From assembly GCA_030144725.1 (NCBI GenBank), contig JASKMD010000030.1, positions 902,525 through 966,524 on the forward strand: a DNA stretch of 64,000 nucleotides, given 5' to 3'. The notes under the pieces are model-generated. The model worked only from the letters and a program-made list of their open reading frames with translations, ran no database searches and was not told the origin of the DNA. Shown piece by piece: positions 1-11,828 of the stretch; position 1 is the stretch's first letter; every line of letters begins with the position of its first letter. The position numbers and the translations under genes are program-made. This stretch comes from Haematococcus lacustris. Lineage: Eukaryota; Chlorophyta; Chlorophyceae; Chlamydomonadales; Haematococcaceae.

Positions 1-147
1 CCAGTCAGCATGTGCCCAGCCAGCCAGCCCGGCCCAATATGTGCTATGTATATGTTTTGCATGACTGACTCAGCGCCTGCCCTGCTGCCCAGGCATGTGG
101 AGCTGCTGCCCAGTGCCCCTCCCCTGCAGCCTGAGTCACCTGCTCAC

Positions 148-725
148 CAGCGTTTCAGGCTGCGAGGGGTCCCTGGTCCCTTGCCTATACGTGTCCACCT
201 TGCCCTTATTGACCAGCTTGGCGGTCATCATGCGCGCCTCACCAGACTTGTTCACAGCAGGCGGGACCACCAGCTGCTGGTACTGGTCCAGCCCAGAAGG
301 GGGCAGGGCCACGCAGCTGTCAGGAAGGGGGCTGACATCAAGGGTAGCAGTGTCGTCCTGCACAGCAAGGGGTGGGCGCTTGGCATGTTGGAGGGTGTGA
401 CGTGCAGAAGCGTGAAAACATGCATGAGGTCACCTGCCAGAGAGCCTCGGTCTCTAGGCCCTGCAGTGGGTCGGCTTGGATCCTTGCTGCTGCTGCCCTT
501 GCCAGCCTCTCCCTGCAAGAGCACAAGCGCACGAGATTGGTACCCACAAGCACATCGACATGTTCCCTTGGCAGCTTCTCACTTCACACGCTCTTGCACG
601 ACCTCCAAGCGAGCCTGCTTCAGTTGCTCGGGCGCGGCATAAGAAAACAAAAGCGTACCCCGCTTGCTAGCACAGTCCGCGTGCTCCACTGAGTCCATTT
701 TGCTTAACGAAGCATCCACTGTCAT
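148..725 (-). CDS. Unrecognised protein, first two exons only (gene leaves window at left edge)
   Basis: Two exons are visible on the minus strand. Exon 1 runs 725-588 from an ATG at 725 (46 codons: basic and acidic residues, few low-complexity runs) and ends at a GTGAAG donor. Exon 2 runs 357-148 (70 codons) behind a TGCAG acceptor and ends at a GTGAGC donor. Both junctions are phase 0, so the exons join in frame. Exon 2 contains QYQQLVVPPAVNKSG and a lysine-rich stretch (TAKLVNKGKVD), which read like a folded protein, not repeat sequence. The rest of the gene lies beyond base 1. An extra exon between 358 and 587 cannot be excluded. I do not recognise the family and assign no function. The gene is divergent from the OPR gene at 1434. 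Confidence 0.45.
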
Positions 726-1433
726 GAGTTTAGCTTGCTGCTCGACGCGATGTACCGCCACAATGCAACTCACGGAGCAACATCGTTACAGGCCCTTTCG
801 CAATCTTCCAGCTGAGGGTGGCGGGCAGCTCGCCTCAATGTTCCAGCTTACGAGAGCTCGAAGTTTGTCGCATGTCACATGTAGCTAACCCGGTTGCCGG
901 CTGAAAAAGAACACGAACCTCCTGAACCTCCTGAACCTGGCCTTTGGACAGTGGCCAACCAGACTTTGAGCACAGCAACGGCGGCAGCACGTGCGTTGCC
1001 TTCATCCCGTGGAGGAGACAGGGGCAGAGGAGGAAAGAAGAACAAAGGAGGGGAGGGCGTGGGCCTGATGCCCTTTGCCTTGCTCACATAATACCTGGTG
1101 GCAGGGCAGCCTGTTGTGCTCCAGCTCCTTCTGATACTGCTCACCAATAAGTAGAACACAGTACTAGATATCAGTAGCGAGAGTGGGGACATGAGCCGGT
1201 TTATGGTCGTGGTGTGCCATGACCAAGTTCTTTAGCCGCAATCCTGCGCCCTAAAAACGAAGCTCGAGGCAATAATAGCACCCCTCATACGTCGGGCCTA
1301 GAACAGAAATACGCTTTTTGCAAGCCCGCAGCCTGACCACCGAAGAACCAAAGCGGCAAGGACGTGCGATTACAGACAATGCAGCCTCCGCGCTAAACAG
1401 CGTAGGCGGCAGTAGCCATGTGCTGACCAACAA
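726..1433. promoter_or_regulatory. Divergent intergenic region between the partial gene (-) and the OPR gene (+)
   Basis: About 700 bp separates the inferred ATGs of two divergent genes, so both promoters and 5' untranslated regions should lie here. I see no convincing TATA element and no open frame with protein-like composition. A purine-rich stretch lies around 1010-1060. Confidence 0.3.
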
Positions 1434-4400
1434 ATGCAATGCAACCCGTGGCTTCATCAGCAAACCGCCAGTCGTGCGTGGCATTCGTACACCCTACCGA
1501 GTAACCGTGTTCGGCATGGCGTGTCGCTTAGTGCAACAGCAGCAGCACCAGAAGCAATAGCAGCAGCTGATCACCAGCACAGCGAGCACCAGCAGCACCT
1601 GCACTTGCACCTTGCATCTCTACATGTGCAGCCACCCATCTTGCCCTTCGACGCCACCCCTCCCGACCCTCTCTTTACCTGTGCACAGCACCCCAAACCC
1701 AGCATCCTCTTGGAGCCAGCAGGACAGCAGCAGACAAGCACCAAAACAGGAGTAGCAGCACACTCAGCCAGTGAGACCGGACCTATACCTAGCGCCAGCT
1801 TTGGTGCAGGGCACCCCACCACTTCTCCCCCACCTCTGTTTGACAGCCAGACTGGCTCAGAAGGGGGCTACAGGCAGCGGCGGCTGGGCAGGCCGGGACC
1901 TGGCTCCCCCCTAAAGGCATGCCTTCCACTGAGGTTGCATGCTGCTGTGCCACCTCAACAACAGCAGGCGCCATCACCCCCCACAGGTCATCCGCACCCC
2001 TCACACTCACTCCCTTTGCCACATGGCTTCAACACGCACGCTGCCATGCAGCAGCCTACATGGTACGACCGCTCCCAAAACCCTGGGCCTCACCCAGCTT
2101 CTCCGCAGCTCCCAACCACCCTCCAACCACCATCAGGGCCCCTACCCAGCCATCTCAACCTCATGCCCTTACCCCCTCCCACTGGCTTCTCGCCTGGGCT
2201 AGCCTCCAACAGACAACAGCAAGCCATTGGCCATCAGCCTAGCAGCGCAGGGTCAGGAGGGGCAACGGTGGGCCAGAGAGGGCTTCCCTGGGTTGCTGAC
2301 AGCAGGAGGCTCCCACCTAGACCCATGCAGCTGCCCATGTCGCTGCCACTGCCCCTCGCCCCGCTTTCTCAGCCGCCCCCTCTGCTGCCGCCACAGTTGG
2401 CCCATCCAGTTGGTGTCCAGTCACACTACACCAGGTTGGGGTCACACCACGCAAGCCCCCACATGCCACTGCCAGCCCCACTCCATGCGGCCAGTGCCCA
2501 GGTGCCTGGGCCCCCTCAGCCGCCCCAGCTGCCCCTGCCGCCCCCTTGGCCCTTAGGGCAGAGTGTCTGGCCAGGGCCAGCAAGCAGCTGGACCCACCCA
2601 CTGCCCCTCCCACCCAGCCCACCACACCAGCTGCACAGCCAGCAAGCCAGGAGGCAGTCAGGCTCAGGGCCACCAACCACAGCCATGGCAGCAGCGACTG
2701 TCCGTGAGGCCCCTGCCGCCGCTGCTGCCCCTGTCCCAGCTCATACCCTCCACGCTTCCACCCTGGCCTCTACCCCAGCCCAGGCCCTTCCTGCCACCCC
2801 TTACTTGGGCGGTGGCCTGCTGCCTGGGGTTGACCTGACACCTCACCGCCACCCTGCTGAACCTGCCAGTTTCACAGGGCAGTGGCCCCGCCACATGGGC
2901 ACAGCAGATGTCAGTGCCAGCAGCACAAGCACCAGTAGTGTCAGCAGCAGCAGCAGCAGCACAGTCAGCAGCAGCAGCAGCAACAGCAACCATGGGCGGC
3001 TGCTTCTTTTAGCTACTTCTGGGCGGTTGCTGGGAGCAGTGGGCAGCAAAGGCGAGGAGCAGCAGCAGCAGCTGGCTGCTAAGCCGCGTATCAATGCGGT
3101 GGCCGCCTGCCGCCTGACCCTGCAGGTGACCCTGCTGCCTGCAATGCAGTCGTAGAGGCAGAAGTTTTGACTGCTGCTGCTTGGGCAGGGCAGCCCCCGC
3201 CTCCCTCCTGCTGCCCCTGCTGCTGCCCCTGCTGCTGGTGCCCCTTCTGACACTGCTGCAAACGCTGCTGTCCTGTCAGGTGCAAGGCTGTGCAGACTGG
3301 GAGGAGCTGCAGCAGCTGTTCCTCACTCAGCGCCCGCAGCTGAACACCCTGAACCTGCTGGCTCTCATGCGCCAGTTCACCCTGGTGGGCGGCAGCAGCA
3401 GGGGCACCAGCAGGGGCAGCAGCAGGGGCAGCAGCAGGGGCAGCAGCAGGGGCAGCAACAGGGGCAGCAGCAGGGACAGCAGTAGCAGGGGCAGCAGCAG
3501 GGACAGCAGCAGGGGCAGCAGCAGGGGCAACAGCAGCGTGGTCAGACGCCATAACAGCTTCAAGAAGGGAAGCAGTAAGCAGCTGCAATGTTCTGGGCAG
3601 CTCATCATGCTGCCCTCAACAAGGCATCCAGCAAGGCTAGGGGCAGTCAGGCTGGCCCACCTCACACCTCACACCTCACACTACCTCCCCAGCTGACCCC
3701 CTGCAGGCCGGCTTGACCCCTTGCCTGACCAGGGCCTCGCCAGGCTGCTGCATGCATGCACATTGTGCGTGTCCAGGCCTTTTACCCTGACTGCGCTGGG
3801 ATGGGCTGGGCTGGGCTGGATTAGGTGGGGTGGGTGTGGCGGGGTGTGTCATGGGGTCCGCATTTGGGCTGCTTGCTGTGTTGAGCTGAGGGCTGCCGGC
3901 TGGTCTGCCCTGGTGGCTCAGGTGCGGCGTGTGAAGCGCATGCACAAGTATGAGGACATGGAGAGTGCGGTGTTCCTGGACCAGGTGAGCCTAGTCAGCC
4001 CACAGGGCAGGCAAGTCTGGGGCCAGGCAAGCAGGCAAGGCAGACAGGCAAGGCAGGCAGGTAGGCAGGCAGGTAGGCAGGCAGGTAGGCAGGCAGGTAG
4101 GCAGGCAGGTAGGCAGGCAGGCCTGTGTGTTGGTGTTACATCAGGGTTCACTAACCAGTCAGTGCCAGGGGGCAGGCAAGTCTGGGGCCGGGCAAAGCAA
4201 GGCAAAGCAAGGCAAGGCAAGGCAAGGCGCACAGACCCAGGCATGTGTGTTGGTGATACATTAACCAGCCAGTGCCAGTGAACTGACACATGGGTCACTC
4301 CTCCCGTTGCTGCCGCTACCTTCAAACAGCTGCTGCCATCTCACTTTCCCACAGCTGCTGCCATCACACCCCTCCCTTTGTCTGATGTCACTCTTGCCTC

Positions 4401-5541
4401 GACCTCTTCTGATGCTTCAGCTACACTTGCTTTACTACTGCCACGTCCCCTGTTGCTGCCCCCCTTGCTGGCACTGCTCCCCCTGCTGCAGGTGGTTCAA
4501 GAGTTGATAGCCCCCGCCCACATAGGTGGCCTGACCGCCCGGGCTGTGGCCAACCTGCTGTGGAGCCTGGCGCGCCTGGGGCACCACCCTGGACAGCTGT
4601 GGCTGGATAGAGTGTTAGACATCAGCTGCCAACATCTGCAGCAGGGAGGGTAGGTGGGGGCAGTGGGGGCAGCCGGTCCCTTCTGAGGCTGGGGCAGGGG
4701 CAGGAAGGAGGGCAGGAGTGGGGGCAGGGACAGGGGCTGGGGCAGGGGCAGGGGCAGGGGCAAGGGCTTGTGGTTGTGGTTGTGGTTGTTATGGGTGTGT
4801 GTTGGGTGCTCAGGGCCTCCCCCCTGGACCTGAGCCAGACCTTCTGGGCCCTGGCCAAGCTGAAGCACCACCCGCCCCCTGCCTGGCTGGATGCCTTCTT
4901 CCCAGCCATCCAGGCCTGCCTGCCTGACCTCCCGCCCCAGAACCTGGCCAACGTCATTTGGGCCGCTGCATCCCTCCAGGTATGAGGCCGTCCATGTGTG
5001 ACAAGGATTTGACCTGGTGTGACTGTTTGACCACGTAGTGCAAGTGTGACCGTGTTGTATAGGCGCCAAGGCTATGCTACCACTGCCACTGCTGTCACCG
5101 CTGCTGCTCTTGCTGCTGCTGCCGCACCACTGCTGCTGTTGCTGCTGCTGCCGTGGCCCTTGTTTCCATGAAGTGTGGATGCGGCCCCCCCTGCTGATGT
5201 GAGCTCATGTTGCAGGTGTTGCCACAGCAGCCCGAGTTCATGACCACCTTCCTGCGCAGCTCTCTGGCCTCCCTGCCTGCCCACTCCCCCCAGGTGTGAC
5301 CCAGGACCCCTGACCCAGTACCTAGCTGCTGGTACGCTGCCCTGCAGAGCTCTGCCTGCACCTGCTGCCACAGGCTGTGCTGGGTTAGTCACCTACCTGT
5401 CACCTACCTCACTGTGTAACGACCTCCTTGTGGCACCAGCACTTTGGAAATGACTAGGGAGCAGGTGCAGCAGGCAGGGTTGCTTGCGCGTCTCACAGCA
5501 CAGCACAGTGCAGCAGCGGTAGCAGCAGGCAGCAGCGGCAG

Positions 5542-5572
<31 letters not shown>

Positions 5573-8500
5573 ACTTTCACCTCGGTCCCTCCTACTCATG
5601 CCATATCATCCTCACCTGATCACTACAGAAGCAGAACTCCGTCGTGCACCTCATGCAATGTTTCCACTGTTGTAGTAAGCTCCGTGTGCCTGCCCTGTGT
5701 GGCATGTCCACTCCACTGTTCAATGTATCCGCAGTGTGCCCGCATGAGCATATCATTGTGACCAGCAGGTGCAGCAGACCAGGGGCAGACCAGCGCTGTG
5801 CTGTGTGGCATGGCTGCAGGCACTCTCCAACACCGCCTGGGCCCTGATGCGCCTGGGGGTGCTGCCACCCCAGGCCTGGCAGCAGGCCTTCTGGCAGGTG
5901 AGGGCAAGCAGGGGCAGGGGCAGGGGCAGGGGCAGACTTGCATGCATGCCCTAGCTAACGTTTGATTTGATGTGTACTGCCTAGCCGACGGGCCTGGCAG
6001 ACGTCATATGTGGCAGCGACCCGGGCTGCTGTCTCCTCCTGAGGGTGGTGCACACTGCCTTGGTTAACGCCCTACTGACCTGCCATGTGCCCTGCCTGCA
6101 AAGGGCTGTGCCCAACTGATGACTGTGTGGTGCATACCTGGCTGCCGGCTCAACCACCTGCCGGTGTGGACCGCTCACAAGGCACTGCTCCCCTGCTGAC
6201 CTGGTGTCAAGGGCGACTGACCTGCCTGCATGGCCGCTGTATCAGGTGTCCCTGACCAAGCTGGGGGAGTGCAAAGCCTTGGACGTGTCCCAGCTGCTGA
6301 TGGCTGTGGCCAAGCTGCCGCTGCACCCGCCACCCCGCTGGCTGGACAAGGTGCTGCAGGTGTCATGTGGCCTGATGCCATCCTGCCCTCCGCAGGTCAG
6401 TGCAGGTCAGGGTGGGTGCCTGCTGCTCCTACCCAGGACTCGGCCAACATCCTCCTCATACCCCTCCCTCCCCTCCTCCACCTCCACCTCCACCTCCTCC
6501 TTCCCTACATTGACTACTGCTGCAGCCGCACACAGTTCAACAGTGCCACTGACTAGCATGCACCTGCACCTGCACCTGCACCTGCACCTGCACCTGCACC
6601 TGCACCTGCCTCCTGTCCCCCTGTAGCACTCACTCCACTCTAGCTTGTGTGCAGGAGGCAGTGAACACGTTGTGCTCAGTGGTGGTGCTGACAGCCCAGC
6701 CCTCTGAAGCGTGGCGCACAGTCATGGTGGAGTGCCTGCGCAAGCACCTGCCACGCCTTAAGCCGCAGGTAGGCTCAGGCCCGGGCTGCATGTGGCGCCA
6801 CCTGCCTACCCCCTACCCTTGCCCCTGCCTGTTCCTGCCTGCCCCTGCCTGCTCCTGCCTGCCCGCAAGGGAGGTTCCAGGCTTTTATGAGTAGATCAGT
6901 GGGTCCTGGGCGGCGGGGCGGGGCGGGGCGGGGCGGGGCGGGGCGGAGGCAGCGTCAAGGGTTTTAGCCAGTGGCGTCAGGGTTTGACAACCAGAGCATT
7001 GGGTCCTGCTCAGCTCCTAGTGTGACACAGGAGTGAGGACTGTTTGGTAAAAGCTAGGGAGCAGCAGGCTGAGCTAAACGGGGTCAGGCAGCAGGGATAG
7101 GGACAGGGAGAGCAGTGGGAGGGGGCTTAGGAAGATGGTGACGAGGCAGGGGACTTTCTCCCCCCTCAATGTACGTTTCCTGTATGTTTTTTCCTCAGCT
7201 TCCCCTGTATGTTTCCCTAATGTATGTTTAGCCCTCCATCGCTCCTTGACGCTGGTGCCCTGGCTGCTGTCACCACCCACGCCCAGCCCTGGTGCCGTGC
7301 TGCTGTCACTACTGCCAGGAGCTAGCCAACATGGCCTGGGCCCTGGCCAAGCTGCGCCAGCCAGTGCCCCCGCCCTTCATGCACGCCTTCTTCCAGGCGT
7401 CCTTCTCAGCCCTGCCCTACCTCAACGCCACGGTGAGGCCGCAGCGTTGACTCACCTGACCTCACCCCACCTCACCTACACTGAGCTCACGTCATGCCGC
7501 ATACTCGGCCTGGTGTAAGCTTCCTGGTGGCTGCCCTTGGTGCCTTCTCCTCCTCTTGCCTCCCCTCCTGCCTCCCATCCTGCCTCCCCTCCCTTGTGTC
7601 CCTCCAGTCCTCCTGCCACCAGCGCTTGTCACCAGCATCTCTAGCAGCCGCGACAACAGCAGCATGGCACCACCCTTCCTTACCACACCATTAGCACCCT
7701 CCCTCCACTCTCCTGCCCTCAAGCTTCCAATGCCAGGCGCGAAGGGAGGGCAACACACCATTTCCCTTGACCAGCAGCCTCCCTCCCGTGTCCTGCCCTC
7801 CCTCGCCTATCCTGCCCAACCTTATAGCTCCAGGCACAAGGGGAGGGGGGCGCAAAGCTCGGCGCGCCTGCCTCCCCCTGCCACCCCACCTTCTTCCCCT
7901 CCCAGCCCTCCTCGCCATCCAAACACACACACCATGCCTGCCTGCCCCTCCACAGTCGGCTTCTGGGCCCGAACTGCCTTCCTGCCTGCCTGCCTTCCTG
8001 ACTGACTGACTTGCCCTCGCCCTCGCCCTGCCTAGGACTGTGCGCAGCTGCTGTGGGCTGTGGCGCGCCAGCACTGGCCTCCTCCAGGCACCTGGCTGGA
8101 GGCGGTGGTGGAGGAGTCGTTCAAGCTGCTGCCCCACATGGCGCCCAGGGAGGTGTCCAACATGGTGTGGGCCTGGCGCACGCTGCAGGCTGGCTGGCCA
8201 CCCCAGGTCAGTGGCAGGCAGCGCTAGGCCCAGGTCTTATGCGAAGTGGTGTCTGTTCCTATGCTGATGGCGCAGAGTCTACAGCAGCGTCATGTTTGCC
8301 GAGTGTATTGGATGGCCGTGCCTGGTGGGAGGGTAGCAAGGGCAAGCCCCGAGGCTACTCTCCTTCCTTAATGCACGCCCGACGGAGAGGGCACAGTCTT
8401 TCTTATTTTTAATTTTTTCTTTCTTTCTTTCTTTCTTTCTCTTTTTTTCATTCAATCTTTTTTTTCTTTTTTTTGTCCGTGCCACGCCACACCCTGCCAC

Positions 8501-10424
8501 AGCCATGCCCGCACGCTAGGCTCTGCCCTGCACCAGCCTGGGATCCTATGTCCCACCCGACAAGCATGAAGCCATACGCTCCTAGATTGAACAAGCAAGG
8601 GTTGGTCACCCCCTGGGCCGCCTGCCCTGCCCTGCCCTACCTCAACGCCACAGTGAGGCCGCAGCGCTCACTCACCTCACACACACCGTGCCCCCATCGT
8701 GCCACATACGCTGCCTGGTACAAACACCCTGGCGGCCGCGCATGGTCCCTGCTCCTCCTACTGCCTCGCCCCTGCCTCCATTCCTGCTCTGCACTCTCGG
8801 CCACCAGTTCTCAATGCCACCCTACCGCCTGCCTCTCCCGCTCCACACACACCACGCCCCCCCCCCCAAAAAATGCCACATACCCTGCCTGGTTCAAACA
8901 CCCTGGCGCCTGCCTCTCCCGCCTAGCAGGCCTGGATGGACCGCCTGTTCCAGGAGACCCTGGCCCTGCTGCCCGAGTTCAGCGGCCAGGAGCTCAGCTG
9001 CCTGGTGTGGGGCCTGGCAGGGTCGGGCTGCCGCCCCCCCGGGCCCTGGATGGCCGCCTTCATGCGTGCCACCGCCCCACAGCTGCCGTCGCTGTCTGGG
9101 CAGGCAAGTCAAGGCCTGGACCCTGACCTGCCCTGCCCCCCTCAGGACCAGGCGCGCTCTGTCCCCTGCCCTCGCCTTTGCAGCCCCCACCCCCCCTTAG
9201 CACCCACTGATGCTGTTGCCACCTTGCTGCACTGAGCCACTTTGGGCACTGTCAGGCAGGCCAAGCCTCGCTCCTGCTCCCGTCGGTGCTGCCGCTGCTT
9301 GTCGTGCGATGTCCTTGGTGCGTACCCCACACTCCTGCCCCTGCCCCTGCTCTTGCCCCTGCCCCTGCCCCTGCCCCTGCCCCTGCCCCTGCCCCTGCCC
9401 CTGCCCCTGCCCCTGCCCCTGCCCCTGCCCCTGCCCCTGCTCCTGGCCCCGCCCCTGCCCCTGCCCCATCCCTTGCCCCTGCCCCTGGCCCCGCCCGCAG
9501 TCCTTGCGCAGCACCGCTCTGGGCCTGCAGCAGCTGGGCTACCTGCCCCCCCTCCCCTGGCGCCAGGCCTTGGCTGCTCGGGTCCAGGCCTGCGCAGCCG
9601 CCACCATGCAGCCGGGGGTTGTGACCCACTTTGAGCACCAGTTGCAACAGCTGAGAAGCCAGCAAGAGCAGCAGCGGCAGCAGCTGAGGCTGTTGGAGGA
9701 GCAGCGGCGGCAGGAGGGGCAGCAGCTGGAGAGCGGCAGCTTGCTTACGAGCAGCAACAATACACCTGGGTCAGGGGCAGCAGCAGCTGAGGCTGCAGCG
9801 TCAGGGGCAGAGGTGCCAGAAGGGGCAGCAGGGCCAGGGAAGTCAGAACCCGCGACAGGCCCAGGGCCTGTGGGGGTGGTGGGCGGTGGGGTCAGGGGGG
9901 GAGCTCAGGCAACATTGCCAGCCTCAGCCTCAGCAGCAGCAGGCGCAGCTGGCACCAGAGGAGCACGCCCTGCAGCTACGACTGCAGCAGGTGCTGTAGG
10001 TCCAGTCACACTGTGCGAGGTGGTTGAGGTGGTTGACGGTGGCTACAGTCAGGGGTCAGGCCTGGTGCCAGGTACTCTCAGCCCCAGGGATGCGCTAAGC
10101 CTAGTGCACACCCTGCCCGCCCTGGACTGCCCGCCCCCCTCACAGCTGCTGGCCCTGTGTGCTCTGGACCAGCCCAGCCCCATCCCACCACCACCCCAGC
10201 CACCACCACCAGCCGCCACTACCACTCCAGCCAGCCCCACCCCACCACCCTCCACCACCCAGCATGCCGACCAGGCCCCTACCGAGCCTCAGCCGCTGCC
10301 GTCTCCGACCCCACATCAGCTGTCAGCACCTAAACCCGGGGCCACAACACCACGGCCAGTGCCACATGGCAGGGTTGGAGCTCGACGCGGCCGGCATGCG
10401 GCTCAGCAGCGGGGAGACGCATGA
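1434..10424 (+). CDS. OPR (octotricopeptide repeat) protein, Tbc2-like, probable chloroplast RNA factor
   Basis: Proposed exons: 1434-3125, 3280-3384, 3922-3984, 4492-4649, 4814-4979, 5216-5293, 5820-5897, 6246-6395, 6655-6768, 7319-7432, 8036-8206, 8930-9103, 9501-10424 (1328 codons, frame kept throughout). Residues 1-564 are Pro/Gln/Ser-rich low complexity and probably include an organelle transit peptide. From about residue 565 come degenerate ~38-residue helical repeats with the OPR signature: WSLARLGHHPGQLWLD, FWALAKLKHHPPPAWLD, AWALMRLGVLPPQAWQQ, MAVAKLPLHPPPRWLD, AWALAKLRQPVPPPFM, WAVARQHWPPPGTWLE. The last exon adds one more repeat, a Gln-rich coiled coil (~1075-1110) and a low-complexity tail. 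In Chlamydomonas, Tbc2 and relatives bind chloroplast mRNAs to control translation or stability; that role here is inference. All introns are phase 0 except 4650-4813, and intron 9104-9500 has a GC donor. The start is the first ATG of the long open exon; a 5' exon is possible. Confidence 0.85.
4051..4122. repeat. 12-bp tandem repeat (CAGGCAGGTAGG)n
   Basis: About six copies of a 12-bp unit lie inside the OPR intron 3985-4491. A second, (GGCAAAGCAA)-like purine array follows at about 4190-4225. Confidence 0.85.
6561..6609. repeat. Hexanucleotide tandem repeat (CACCTG)n
   Basis: Eight near-perfect CACCTG units in OPR intron 6396-6654, preceded by a CCACCT-rich pyrimidine tract. Confidence 0.9.
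6911..6946. repeat. Pentanucleotide tandem repeat (GGGGC)n
   Basis: Seven GGGGC units in OPR intron 6769-7318. The G runs are spaced as in possible G-quadruplex sequences. Confidence 0.85.
8404..8476. repeat. Poly-pyrimidine/poly-T tract with (TTTC)n
   Basis: A T-rich low-complexity stretch with TTTC units in OPR intron 8207-8929, unusual in its GC-rich surroundings. Confidence 0.85.
8627..8680 (+). pseudogene. Duplicated fragment of OPR exon 10 end plus donor, lying in an intron
   Basis: The bases encoding LPYLNAT, the adjoining GTGAGG donor and about 25 bp of intron at 7409-7462 recur here with few changes. The copy sits inside intron 8207-8929, with no upstream exon body beside it. It is most simply a duplication of the exon/intron border. 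A companion repeat (CCACATACNCTGCCTGGT) occurs at 8702 and 8876, with a diverged version at about 7496. Confidence 0.6.
9334..9440. repeat. Hexanucleotide tandem repeat (CCCCTG)n
   Basis: About 17 units in OPR intron 9104-9500. Read as protein, it makes spurious Leu/Pro, Ala/Pro or Gly/Ala repeats in every frame. Confidence 0.9.
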
Positions 10425-11828
10425 CGTGAGCGGCTAGGGTTTGGGTTGGGGGTAGAGGTTAGCGGTAGGGTCAGGGTTGGGTTAGGTAGGGCAGCGAGGC
10501 GCGGAGCGTGGGTTGGGGTGTAGCTGGGAGCCAAGCCCCCTGCTCCCTGCCCCACAGGACTGGGTTGAGAATGGCGAAGATGGGCAAGCAGCTGGGCCAA
10601 GAAAGCCCCAGGGTGGGCTGCAGTCCAGGGTGTGTAGCTGGGAGCGTAAAGCTGGCCAGGTGTACAGCAGTGGCTGGGGGAAAGGGGGTCCAGGGGGCTG
10701 CGGCAATAGGGATGTGGGGTGTGAGGTTCAGGGGGGGAGGGGGGAGAGAGGGAGGGAGGCGGGGCTGGGTGTGTGAAATAGGCGCCTGGGCCAGGCTGAG
10801 TATGCATGCGGGCAGCCTGGGGGCTCAGGTGGGGCCAGGTGCGCTGCAGCAGGTGCTAGCATCAGACGGGCGCATCAGGCTTGCTGGGTCACAACAGCAG
10901 ATGGCTGGTGGCCTAGACCATCATCATCACCATTGCAGCTGGCCAGGGCAGGAGGCTGGAGGCAGGGCTCGAGCCTGAGCAGGACAGTGAGCCCTGGTCT
11001 GACCAGCGCGCTGTTACCAAGACATGGTGTCCCTGAGTGTACATCACCTCTCAACCGGCAGCCGTGACCCCGCAGGTCTGAGCAGGACAGCTCCGCCCTG
11101 GCTTCAGCCAGCAGCCATGATGGGCAATGGAGAGCAGTGTGGCCTGGCAGGCAGGCTGCAGCTGCGGCTGACTTCCACACTGACTCCTCCACCACTGATG
11201 TCCGCACCTATGTGGGTGCCGCTGCCGGCTGACTGCTTGGCTAGCCTGGCCATTGCCTAACGGCTCAGGCGCTCCTAGAGGGTTCTGGTTTTCAAGGCAA
11301 GCAGGCTGCGCTTGTAGAGTGGTTGCACCTGTTCGTCTCTGCCCAGCACGTCAATGGCAACGGTGGCCTAGCTAAGCGCTCCAACAGTGACCGGGGCAGT
11401 GACTCCATATCTATGTTTGACTGGTCTGCAGTAATGCCTCGAGCATCTGTTTTGGGGTAGCTGGCTGGCTGGCTGGCTGCCGTTGAGGCCCCACTGGGCT
11501 CATGGACCAGCACAGCAGGCAGCGATGCAGCAACATCTCTATACATACACTCTGCACACTCTGCACTCTGCGAGGTAATGCACGAGCAGCGAGGGAGTCC
11601 CAGGGTCGTTTAGGGGGAAGGTGCCACCGTGATGGGGTCTGTTGCTGTCAAGGACGCTGCCTATGCTGCCCAAGGGATTTCGTCCTGTGGAGGGAGTATC
11701 AAGGTCAACACCCTGCAGTGAACCCATGCAAGGATTTCTGCTTGGGAAGCAGTAATGGCGCTGTCGACGGTTACGTGGTTTCTTCTCGTGGGCCCTTTCC
11801 TCCTGTCAAACCTGACTGACAAAGGGAG
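10425..11828. other. Intergenic region between OPR gene end and MaoC-like gene end
   Basis: No supportable gene. A G-rich telomere-like degenerate stretch lies at 10432-10500, a GGGGAGG purine tract at about 10730-10770, and a (GGCT)n run at 11461-11479. Open frames here lack consistent codon pattern or motifs. Both flanking genes end here, so it should hold their 3' untranslated regions. Confidence 0.4.

Noticed and set aside
3391..3540. Gly-Ser-Ser-Arg repeat as part of the OPR protein
   Set aside because: Placing it in an intron (3385-3921) joins two segments in phase 0 and restores the OPR pattern; reading through soon gives unrelated sequence and a stop.
9197..9665. Gly-Ala, Gln-Gly and Leu-Pro repeat ORFs
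   Set aside because: Readings of the (CCCCTG)n array in an OPR intron.
10432..10500. Telomere-like GGGTTTGGGTTGGGG stretch
   Set aside because: Highly irregular, short and internal; no regular plant or algal telomere unit repeats.
11502..11819. 105-codon plus-strand ORF beside the MaoC-like gene
   Set aside because: Cys/Arg-rich random-looking composition, no splice or motif support; it lies just downstream of the MaoC-like gene, where its 3' untranslated region is expected.
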